A DNA stretch of 64,000 nucleotides from Entoloma clypeatum. Its lineage: Eukaryota > Basidiomycota > Agaricomycetes > Agaricales > Entolomataceae. The notes under the pieces are model-generated. The model saw only the letters and a list, made by a program, of their open reading frames with translations. It ran no database searches and was not told the origin of the DNA. The translations under genes and the position numbers were made by a program. Below are positions 41,840 to 52,050 of this stretch, piece after piece (within the stretch, counting starts at the first letter, position 1; every line of letters starts with the position of its first letter). The stretch spans positions 3,348,001 to 3,412,000 of the forward strand of contig OY751487.1 of assembly GCA_963565915.1 (NCBI GenBank). The letters are read 5' to 3'.

Positions 41840-44800
41840 TCACAACTTTCTTTCGATGAAACTTTCGATTACACCAGCACTAGTAAGTGGGTATTCCTTG
41901 AACTGAACCTCTCCATCAACAATGAAGGTATTGGGTTGAACGAATATTTTCCTTGGCTTTCAATGACACTCAATGCCGATGTTCGCAGTCAAATAATCAA
42001 AAGCTTACCAGTTTTTTCCGTAAGACTAGGTTGCGGATGTCCCCGTCCCAACCGGGAAGTGGTTTTGTCAGTTTCTTGTAAAATTCCCGGGCTCCTGGTC
42101 CATCAGCTGTGCTCTTGAGAACTTGAAGTTCAAGAAGCAGTTTTCCTGTCACGCCTTTTCCGTCAGAGAGAACCTTCTCGCGGTTTACCTGCCAGAGAAC
42201 AAATGATGAAATAAGATTGCATGGTAGTGAACTACCCTTACTCTGATGTAAAGGTTTTCTAGTGTGCCTTGATAGTCGCGTATTTCCTCGAGGTACGCAA
42301 TGCCAGATTTTATGAGATGTTGGGTAATACCAAGACTCCAGTCTTGATAAGTACACACCAGACGAGGTATCCAGAATACACGCTCACCGGGCTTGCATGT
42401 GCGCCTGGCCATGTTTTTTTGTTATTGGATCATAGAATTCCAAGGCTCTGAGGCCCGCTCGGGCCATAAGCAAGAATGTGATGTACTGAATATCCTCGAT
42501 CTCTTGCTCGTCGATATACTGTAATATGCAGTCACTGTTATGAGCTGCCATATAGTCAACTTGTTAGTCATCTTACATTGAAAATTTTCAAGATGTCACG
42601 ATTGCCGACCACTGAAGGGTAAACAAGTCAATGCATGAAAAGAGACTCCCAGCAAAGGGGCCATACAATATAATGCGACCGTTTCTGCACGACATTCTTC
42701 CATAGATGAGGAAACTTCACCAAGAACAGAACCAGGGGTTTGGCCGGGCTTGTACCATGACATACTGGAGCGTTTCAACTCGTAGGACTTCGACAATGAA
42801 GAACCCGTTTACGCACATTGGCTTCCCGGTGACTGGGTTGATCACCTGGGCATTCAATTCACCCTGAGCAACGAGGAAACAATCCTGCTACCACACACCT
42901 TTTCATTAAAGTTTCTCTTGCCGTCCGGCCCCTCTTCGAATAGCTTACCTGACCCATGGCCAAGTAACTCATGGTTGGCCACTTGTAACTCAAATGCCCG
43001 ACTGTCCCAAGCGTTATAGAGCGTCACATCGTCCGGGTGGATGAACGTGAGTTCTTCGTCTTCATAAACAACAGTAAGGTGCTTTTTTAAGAAGACACTT
43101 TGTGAAACCACGTACTTGGAGCTTTGGCCGCTAAAATATTCTGTTATGACCTATCAGAGTGCCGTGAATAACCTTCCAGTCAAGTACATACAGCCAAGGA
43201 AACGTTTTTGAAGCCGGTAGATTCCCTGATATCATAGTAATTCTGTGCAAAGGTTTATTCTCCGCCTGGGTAAATATTTGGCAACTCACAGGTATCTGAA
43301 AAAAAATTCAGTGAGGTGTGAGGGCGAGGGACGGTATGACATAACACACATTGATCCCAGCGGGGATTCCTGGAGGGATGGTCAAGAAAAAGATATTTAC
43401 ATTAGAATGGTCGACTTACCACCCGTTGCAAAGGTTACCACCTCGAGGGCCGTGAAGTCAGGCTTTCTAAACACATCAACCTCAAAATCCGGGCCCCAAG
43501 GGAGACCTTTTATTAGCTCAGGTGCTCCGCTGACAAGGCTTTCGTATTTGGCACTGAGCTGCTTGTTCACAATTGCCGTAAATCCTAATGTGGATGAGCG
43601 GTTACTCAGACCCATAGAAGTCAAACGAACCCTCCCATTCAGCTCGACCACCATACGGGTCAACATATGTTTCGATAAACTAAAAGTAGCAGTTCAGCAG
43701 GTATAATTTCTGAAGGAAACCGAATGATACCCCGATATATGACTCAACAACCGGTCCAACATCTTTCACCCAGAACTTCGAGGCATCCTTGTGGTCTTGA
43801 ATGGACCCAGTTTCAAACCTGTTGATATTCGTGTCAAACCTTTGAACAGACGGTTGAATTCTTACGATTTGATATATCCTTCAATCATGGCGACTTGATT
43901 TGTATTAGCTGCATATTTTTTGGCCTTTTATATAGGAGAATTATGTTAAATTCCTAAGTATCATCAGACGTACCTCAGAGAGCGCTTTGACAATTGCCTG
44001 TAATGGCTGGGAGAAGTCTCCATACTCCACTTTCAGAGTCGCTTTGGCAGGCTCGTGTTCTATGACGTGAGTAGCAGGTAGGTTTGGACTTGCTGATGCA
44101 ATTAGGAGTGTGAAGTCGTTCGGTCCATTCTTTGAAACGCTGCATCGCGTCAACCAGAAATTCCCCTGAGGTTTTGGAGAGTTTAGACTTACCGGGTGTT
44201 AAGAATGTCTATGCCCAGCTTCTCGGCAGCTGCTTGAACAGACACAACTTCTTCGTCCGAGATTGGCTGCCCAAGATAATAATTCGAGATGTGCCCCTGA
44301 TCTCTTTTGCCAATGAAAAGGCTCGGTTCGGGGGTGAAAGCGTATATGTGTTCTTTCAACTGGGAGAGAGTGAGTGTGGTATAGCCAATGCTTTTGGTGA
44401 GCGTACGGACATTGTTCCAGAGATCTAATGTCCGAGCAGAGCTAGTAGAGTGCTTAACGACAGCCTCAAATCTGTCCTCCGCCACGCGTGGGATGATCTT
44501 CGTAAATCCGAAGCTCTTGTAATTGACAAGGTTACTTAAGGTCTGGAAATCAATGGGTTAACCTTGAAAGGGATTCTTGTTGGAGATCACAAACACTTAC
44601 TTGGATCGTGTATTGCAACAAGTCTTCCCATTGCTCATCGGAGAGACCTGCGCGCCGTTGAAGGGCAGCTAAATCAGCAAGAGTGCCATTCTCGGTACTA
44701 AATGTCAGGATCAAAAGATCATAGAGATCAGTCGCCTGTGGCGTCCATTGCCCTTGGGAGGCGTTAGAACAAGGATAGAGGATTCTGATTTGCACCACAC

Positions 44801-45014
44801 CTTGTATAATCCGGGCACCTGCCCATGCAGCCAACCCGAGATAGTGCGCATAATTTTTCTCCTGCGAACTGGACAGATAATGAATCAGTATTACTGGCCC
44901 TTTCGCCATAGTCAACTGCGATGACCTCAATTGTTCGAAAGACTTGGCGACGTCGAGACTGCACAAAGGCGCAGCGCGATCCGCAAGGAACCGTTCAGAG
45001 TGATTGTCAGTCAT
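41840..45014 (-). CDS. DPP3: Dipeptidyl peptidase III
   Basis: Predicted 718 aa from 21 exons, matching the usual family length of about 720. It is a cytosolic zinc exopeptidase (M49) that removes dipeptides from the N-terminus of oligopeptides. The M49 zinc motif HELLGH is intact ([13 protein letters not shown]), and the third ligand is in EECRAE ([13 protein letters not shown]). Other family blocks are [65 protein letters not shown] and the C-terminal [11 protein letters not shown]. Exon 11 is only 6 nt (43295-43290, Ile-Pro), preceded by a 20-nt exon (43369-43350); exon 13 is 25 nt. The gene is head-to-head with the mannanase-like gene (359 bp). Confidence 0.95.
43290..43295 (-). other. 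6-nt microexon in DPP3 (codes Ile-Pro)
   Basis: Minus-strand sequence ATACCT, between an acceptor with a long T run (TTTTTTTCAG) and a GTGAGT donor. It supplies IP of the family-conserved INIPNY segment and is phase 0 on both sides. Confidence 0.75.
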
Positions 45015-45373
45015 GTTGCAAGGCTGGTGGAGAGGAGCACTGGTTGTTGATGATGTGACTGATAGGGATCGGAACTCAGACCTCAGGCGGCCGAGGCTTA
45101 AACTTGAAAATTACAGAGGAATGGAAGACATTGTGAGTTGTACTCGAGTACGTTGAGTTTACAGGACCACGCTCACTGAACGCGGCCAGTGCGCCTGCTC
45201 TGCTGGGACTGACAAGCAAGTTGGACTCACGTCTTTCTTGTTACGTAACTGAAGGGATGTCCGATGAAACGTCCCCTGACGCCTCTGGCCCTTACTCGGC
45301 ACACGCATAGGCCGACTCGGAGCTGCTGTATACATATTCATGATGCCCTTTTCCACCTTTCTTCGGCGCCGTC
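45015..45373. other. Divergent intergenic region DPP3 / mannanase-like gene
   Basis: 359 bp with no recognisable gene. ORFs on the minus strand here (45159-45356) are short and lack motifs. Confidence 0.4.
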
Positions 45374-47679
45374 ATGTTCAACGTCCAAGTCAGGCTTTGG
45401 CAGCTCCTCTGTGCCATCCTTGTCGTGTCCGCCGCTAATCCCACCCCAACGAAGAGGCTTAGTTCTGCCCCTCCTTCCCAGTTTGTCACTGCTCGTGATG
45501 GCCACTTCATCCTCAATGGAAGGTATCTTCTCATTCATCGTCGCCACGTGCTAGTACTCACTTTTGGAAAGCGTATTCAATTTCGTCGGGACTAATGCTT
45601 ATTGGCTTCATGCGTTGAACACTGACGAAGACATCGATAATACCTTGGCTAGCATCGCAGCTGCAAACTTTACAGTCGTCAGGACTTGGGCCTTTAATGG
45701 TATTGATATCCCATCACTCTCTTCTGTGGATGATACATGCATCTCCAGATGTTAATGCAATCCCAGTCAATGGGACCTGGTTTCAATTGATTGCTAATGG
45801 GACCGTGACTATCAACAATGGTGCCAATGGAATACCGAAGCTTGACACGGTGGTCAAACTGGCGAAAAAACACGGAATTTACCTTTTGCTCTCCCTTACC
45901 AACAATTGGAATCCAAGATCTACCGACACTGTGACGCCAGTCGCGACCAAAACGTCGTCACGCAACATGCTAAGCAATGACTATGGTCAGATTAAATCGT
46001 TCTCAACAAATAGAGGCTCACCGGAATGGATTACATTCAGGAGGAATGGATGTTTATGTACGAAACCTTGGCGATGTCCATGAACACGATCAATTCTACG
46101 TCAATCAAACGTTGCTCGATGCTTTCAAAAATTACACTACTCAAATTGTGTCCCGCTATGTCAACGAAACTCAGATCCTGGCATGGTATTTATCTCTTCT
46201 CAGAATCCATCGTGGGACCTTGTTGACACGCTGTTTGAGGGAATTGGCCAACGATCCCAGGTAGAACCTTCAGTGGTCGTCTCTGTCATTTTTGTTGATC
46301 ATCAGTGCAAAAGATGTAATTCAACGGTTCCAGCAGCTACCGACTGTGATCCCACAAGAATCACACGATGGCATTCAAATGTGGCCCAACATGTAAAATC
46401 CATCGACCCTAATCATTTGATATCCTCTGGGTGTGTTTTCGGTTCTCGCATGTCTTCGTCATAGAAATGCGATTAATGCTTAATGACCTAGGAGTCAAGG
46501 ATTCTTTTGTGCAGATTGTCCCAAACTCTTCCCAAGAGTTGTCACCCCTCCACCACAACCATCTCCCAAACCTGGCAGACAACGTCGAAGCCTTCCAAAA
46601 TCTCTCACTCGAGCTCGTCTTTTGATGGAACGCAAAGTGGCCCTGAAGAAGGAAAGGTTACGGCAGAAGCGATCTGGGGAACAACCCAATGGCATTAAAA
46701 TAAGAGGACGTTGGATCGCATCCAGTGAGCATGAGCGTTGAATCGGCACCACCGTCATCTCTGACCGAGTGCTCCACAACAGGAGATACACCACCAAATC
46801 TCGGCGTCGGGTCTGCCTACGATGGGTCATTCGGCGTCGATAGTGAGGACATCATCAACATTCCTGAGATTGGCTTCGGCTCGTTCCAGCTGTTCCCTGA
46901 TCAGTATACATATGGACGGGTAGACCCAACTCTTCCCGTTTACAACCAGAGTCTTCAGATCGGTTTGGAATGGATCCGTCGTCACGCCGAAGCAGGTCGA
47001 CTGTCAGTCTTTGTTGCTCAAAGGTGGTTGCCCTGACTCAATGAGGTTCTGCAGCTTCAACAAACCTGTTTCCCTGAACAGCTTTGGTCTTGTTACACAA
47101 GGCAATGCTGCCTCTTTTGTGCCTTTCAACAGTTCTGTGGCTCCCTTTGGACAGAACCAAGGTTGGTGCTCAGGAACTTTCATTGCATGTAAACCAATTG
47201 TATGTTGTGGCAGGAACTGCGACGCAACCATATGGTGTCACCGATCAAGAACGTGATGACGCTTATTCTCGTTGGGTCGAAGGTGAATAAGATGAATCTC
47301 AGCTTAATATCGTCATCTTAGTGATCACCTAGCCGGTGTTTCTGGTGGACTCCGTGGCATTGTTCAGTACCAGGCAAATTTTTTATTTGGTCCTTTCTTG
47401 TCTCACGAGACTCACTGCTTCTTAGTGGTCTCAAGGCAATCTTACGGCGCAACCTGGATCCCCAGTCGCACCTCTCCCTAACCAAAGTGGCGAAACACCC
47501 AACCAGAATACATCTGGGGTGTCGCCCAACGATGGATACGGAATTATCGGCCAAGGGTAAGGCTATACCGACTAATGATCACTCCCAACACCTTATATTC
47601 TTTCTTTAGGCAACCTGATGTTATTGGCTCCATTCAGACAGGTGCTGCAGGTTTCGGGCCTGATTCTGGTAGTGCCTGA
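45374..47679 (+). CDS. GH5 (subfamily 7) mannanase-like protein, probably catalytically inactive
   Basis: Predicted 556 aa from 13 exons. An N-terminal hydrophobic segment (LWQLLCAILVVSA) is a signal peptide or anchor. The GH5 barrel shows FNFVGTNAYWLHAL, TVVRTWAFND, KKHGIYLLLSLTNNW, QILAWELANDPRC, RWHSNVAQHVKSIDPNHLISSG, GFGSFQLFPDQYTYG and IGLEWIRRHAEAG. In active GH5_7 mannanases the acid/base Glu lies in an NEP motif and the nucleophile near a KPVxLEE(F/Y)G motif; here these read NDP and KPVSLNSFGL. An extra Pro/Lys/Arg-rich insert (TPPPQPSPKPGRQRRSL, ERLRQKRSGEQ) sits in the barrel, coded by 46500-46724. The exon 46240-46260 (21 nt) carries ELANDP. Intron 47374-47425 has a GC donor. The donor of the 46442-46499 intron (GTTCTC) is weak. 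The end is Asn/Gly-rich. Confidence 0.85.
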
Positions 47680-47826
47680 TTATGGACTGTTGTTTCTTTA
47701 CATCTACAGACACTGTACTTACTATCTAGTAGTTGAATGGACCAGGACTATTACATTTCTGAATCTTCGTCCAGTCACATGACCGAGGCTTGTGACGTAA
47801 TTTAAAACCTTTACAAGTAACCGTCC

Positions 47827-50800
47827 ATGAAGTTTTTCATCGATGACCTTCCTGTCCGTGTATCTTCAATTCAGACTCGCTCTTGCTTACCCCAGTATAG
47901 ATCATTTTCCCCTATGATCGAATATATCCAGGTAGGAGAGACTAATTTAGTCCTTCCCATGCTTACTCCTTTCCAGAACAATATGCCTATATGTGCGACC
48001 TCAAGAGGACTCTAGATGCAACCGTACGCAAGCATCACCAAAGGCCTATGGAAATTTATCAATGAGATGCGTAGGGTCACTGCGTGTTGGAGATGCCTTC
48101 GGGGACTGGAAAAACCGTTTCATTGCTCTCTTTGATCGTTTCATATCAACAAGTAAGCTACTTCTGCCCTATTAAATGCGTGTTTAAAAGCCTGTGGCGA
48201 AAGTTCTACCCAACGCGTCGAAAGCTCATATACTGTTCCCGGACGGTCCCGGAAATCGAAAAGGCCCTTGCGGAACTCAAACGCTTAGTAGCGTATCGCG
48301 TTGCTCAAGCAGACACAGAGGAAGCAAAAGAAAAGGAAAGAAATTTCACTGGACTGGGGTTGACCAGCCGGAAGAACTTGTGTATACATCCGGAGGTCCG
48401 TCTTTCCTCAGATTCAAGTGTCTTCAAGCGCAATGTTCTGTGACTGACAGTGGTACAGGTTTCCAAGGAGAAAAAGGGCAAACTCGTCGATGCACGTTGC
48501 CGAGACTTGACGAATTCCGCTGCGTGTGAGAAAGGGAGGGAGAATCCTGGTTCTGTTGAGTTGTGCGATTGGCATGAAGTGAGTAAAGCCATGAATGCTG
48601 CTACACTAACTTATGCACCTGCAGAACCTAGGCAAAATGGAACCTGGGAACTTGATCCCTCCCGGAATATGGACTCTTGCAGACATACTCCAATATGGCC
48701 GAGATGAAGGCGTTTGCCCGTATTTCACCATCCGAAGAATGGTAAGCGCATTCAATTCCGTCCAATTGTTTCCTAAAAACTGGTTAGATGCCCTTCGTAG
48801 ACGTTATCATCTATTCTTTCCATTACCTCCTGGATCCGAAAGTCGCCGACCAAGTTTCAAAGGAGATGTCCAAGGATGCTATAGTCGTATTTGACGAGGC
48901 GCATAACATAGGCATGTGGTTTTTTGGCCCACGCTGCTTGACCATTAACCTTGAACAGACAATGTATGTATCGAATCCTTGAGCATCGACCTTACTCGTC
49001 CCATGCTGGATTCTGCTGCGCGAAGTGTCGGGAAACTTGGAGAAAAGATTGAAGAGTATGTGCTTTGTATTCTCGTGATATATATACGGACCCCCCACCA
49101 TAGGATAAAAACGACGGATGCGGCAAAACTTCAAGACGAATATGCAAAGCTTGTGGAGGGACTACAAGAAACCGTTGATGATACAGACGGCTTTATGGCA
49201 AATCCTCGTACGGAATTTTGAATCAGACTGGCGTTGCAGCTCATCTTGACATCTCTGGCAGTTCTTCCTGATGACCTACTCAATGAAGCCATTCCTGGTA
49301 ACATTCGAAAAGCAGAACATTTTGTAGCGTTTTTGACGCGTTTCGTGGAATATCTAAAGGTAGAATTTCCCTTCTTCCCAACGACCCCATCGAGAATGAT
49401 CGCATTCCTAACTAAGACGCGTATGCGGGTACTTCACGTCGTAGCGGAGACGCCGCTTTCTTTCCTTCAACATCTCAAAGACATCACGTATATCGAGCGG
49501 AGGCCATTAAGGTATTCCTAATTTCCTCATCGCAAGGCTATCAAATACTGAATTTGGACAGATTTTGCGCCGAACGTTTGCAGTCTCTGATTCGCACATT
49601 GCAACTCACCCGGTTAGACGAGTATTCGGCGCTTCAAAAGGTTGCCAGTTTCGCAACTTTGGTGTCGACCTACGAAAAAGGTGGCTCTGCACAAACAGTT
49701 TGAATCCGTACTTACCTTGTCATATTCAGGTTTCCTCCTTATCCTGGAACCTTTTGAAACGGACAATGCAACCGTGCCAAATCCGGTGTTTCATTTCACG
49801 TCAGTTGAATGGTGTATCCCTGCTGTCTGCTGACGCGCATAGGGTGTAGATGTCTTGACCCGTCACTCGCGATCAAACCTGTGTTTGAGCGGTTTAGCAG
49901 CGTTGTCATAACGTCCGGGACCATTTCCCCACTGGACATGTATCCGAAAATGCTTCAATTCACGCCGGTTGTACAAGAAACCTACGCGATGACTCTGACA
50001 CGGAATGCATTTCTACCATTGGTCTGTCGATTCATTTCTGCAAAATCCTGTCTCATGGGACTAGGTAATAACACGAGGAAGTGACCAAGTAGCGATCAGT
50101 TCTCGTTTCGAAGTCAGGAATGATCCAGCTGTGGTTCGCAATTTCGGTAGCATACTCGTTGAATACAGCAAAATCGTACCGGATGGCATCGTTGCTTTTT
50201 TCCCTAGTTACCTCTATATGGAATCGATCGTTGCCGCTTGGAATGATATGGTATGTCACTCCTTTTCTCATGCGTACGGCGCTCTCAAGTTGCATCAGGG
50301 AATTCTTAACGAAGTGTGGAAACATAAACTCATTTTCGTTGAAACCCCGGACGCGAATGAGACCAGCATAGCATTAGAAAATTACCGTCGGGTTTGTTGA
50401 GCCATACCGCTACTTTCTTGCATTGTCATTTAATTCCGTAGGCTTGCGACAATGGGCGTGGCGCCGTCCTCCTATCAGTAGCTCGAGGTAAGGTGTCAGA
50501 AGGCATCGATTTTGACCATAACTATGGCCGTGCTGTCATAATGTTCGGGTATGCATTCCATCCTAATTTTTTTGTTCTCTCTCAGCTTAACGAAAATCAG
50601 TGTACCCTATCAATATACTGAGAGTCGAATACTGAAAGCTCGCCTGGAATACCTTCGAGATGCCTATCGAATACGCGAGTCGGAATTCCTTGGCTTTGAT
50701 GCTATGCGGAATGCTGCGCAATGTGTAGGGCGCGTATTGAGAGGGAAAACGGATTGGGGACTGATGATCTTCGCAGACAAGGTCAGTTACAGACGACTCG

Positions 50801-51147
50801 AACATCATCGCACTTGATAGATTTCCGTGACACAGCGTTTCGCCCGAGCGGACAAACGAGCCAAGCTTCCACGCTGGATAAATCAGTACATCACTGAGAC
50901 TGCATCGAACCTCTCCACAGATATGGCTTTAACTCTTTCCAAGCTCTTCATGCGGACAATATCCCAAAATTCAAATGAAAATCAAACTGGGGTTTCCCTT
51001 TGGACCTTAGCCGACATTGAAAAGGCTCAGGCGAAACAAAGAATTGCGGTCTTGGAAGCTGCACAGCTCAAGGCCGACGATGACCGTGAATATGGAGATG
51101 GAGGTATCGACGATCAGATGTTGGAAGATTTTGATTTAGATGTTTAA
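47827..51147 (+). CDS. RAD3: TFIIH helicase subunit XPD / Rad3
   Basis: Predicted 789 aa from 20 exons, the expected family length. It is the 5'-3' DNA helicase of TFIIH, acting in nucleotide excision repair and in RNA polymerase II transcription (as a structural part). Seen: [16 protein letters not shown], Walker [15 protein letters not shown], the four Fe-S cysteines ([26 protein letters not shown]), DEAH box VVFDEAHNI, the Arch domain, [21 protein letters not shown] and the motif VI arginines in [10 protein letters not shown]. The first three exons are 27, 31 and 47 nt. The intron 48912-48958, directly after DEAHNI, has a GC donor (GCATGT). The C-terminus is acidic ([12 protein letters not shown]). 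Confidence 0.97.
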
Positions 51148-52050
51148 CGAAATCCGGGTAACATACATGATTGTACGTCAATCCCTTACTTGATGAGGAA
51201 TAATTACATCGAGCACAGTTCCCTGGAATCTACAGAGCGGGTTCACCAAGGTAAATCGATGTAGGCTGGGGTCTGCCTTTGAAGTTATCATTCTTTTTGG
51301 CAGCCCATGGTACTGGCGGCATCCATATGGTTAAATGCGCAGGTTCCTCGCTTGAATAGTATTCGCTTGACTTGCAATCGATGGTTAAATCCTTGAAGTA
51401 GGTCAAGTGCCCCCAATATCTGGCACATGTATCTGTTGGCGGAAAAATGGAGTAACAATTGACAAATTCTCACGTAGTAGGTGAACTGGGAACCGACAAT
51501 TTGTCAGTGGCAAATGAACCAGGGACTCGTAATCGACCATATTCGAATCCTCATTGCCTCCGTAGAAACGATCATGAAGCTTAGATCCATTATTCCTGCC
51601 CCCCCTCAAGGTCTTGGATGAACGACATGACAAGAATGTGAACAGATGCCATGAAAATCCAGGAGTATCGAGAGTATCCTTTGGCAGGAAGGACTGATGA
51701 TAGAATTGAATACATTACTAAAAGAAGGCCGGGACGAAAGAGCTCGGCGTCAACGCGCGGGCCCGACGATCTGAACACATACATAGGACCCAGACATATG
51801 CAAGATTCCACCCGTGCGCCACTGCAGGTGGACCTGACATTCTGTTTCCTTCCTAGACTTATGATTTGCCATTGGAGTTATGATTATAGGAGCTACTGCT
51901 CAGGGCTAATGACTGTTAGAAACAAGGGGAATCCCAGGTCTGAATAGATCACAAGAGTCTGTCTAGTAAAGTATAGTGCCACAATCAAACGCTGCTTGGA
52001 ACACGGTATCTCGCCACAGAAGGGGAAAAGCTTTCCAGGTTGTTGTTCTG
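51148..52050. other. Convergent intergenic region, possible gene remnant on minus strand
   Basis: About 900 bp between the 3' ends of RAD3 (+) and YME1 (-). Minus-strand frames contain a hydrophobic stretch (LLLVMYSILSSVLPAKG, 51590-51811) and, in another frame, RFYGGNEDSNMVDYES (51403-51633). I could not join them into a convincing gene; this may be a decayed membrane-protein gene or UTR sequence. Confidence 0.35.

Noticed and set aside
45523..47609. Mannanase-like gene considered broken because of many small frames.
   Set aside because: All frames join through short introns into one 556-aa protein; only the catalytic residues are changed.
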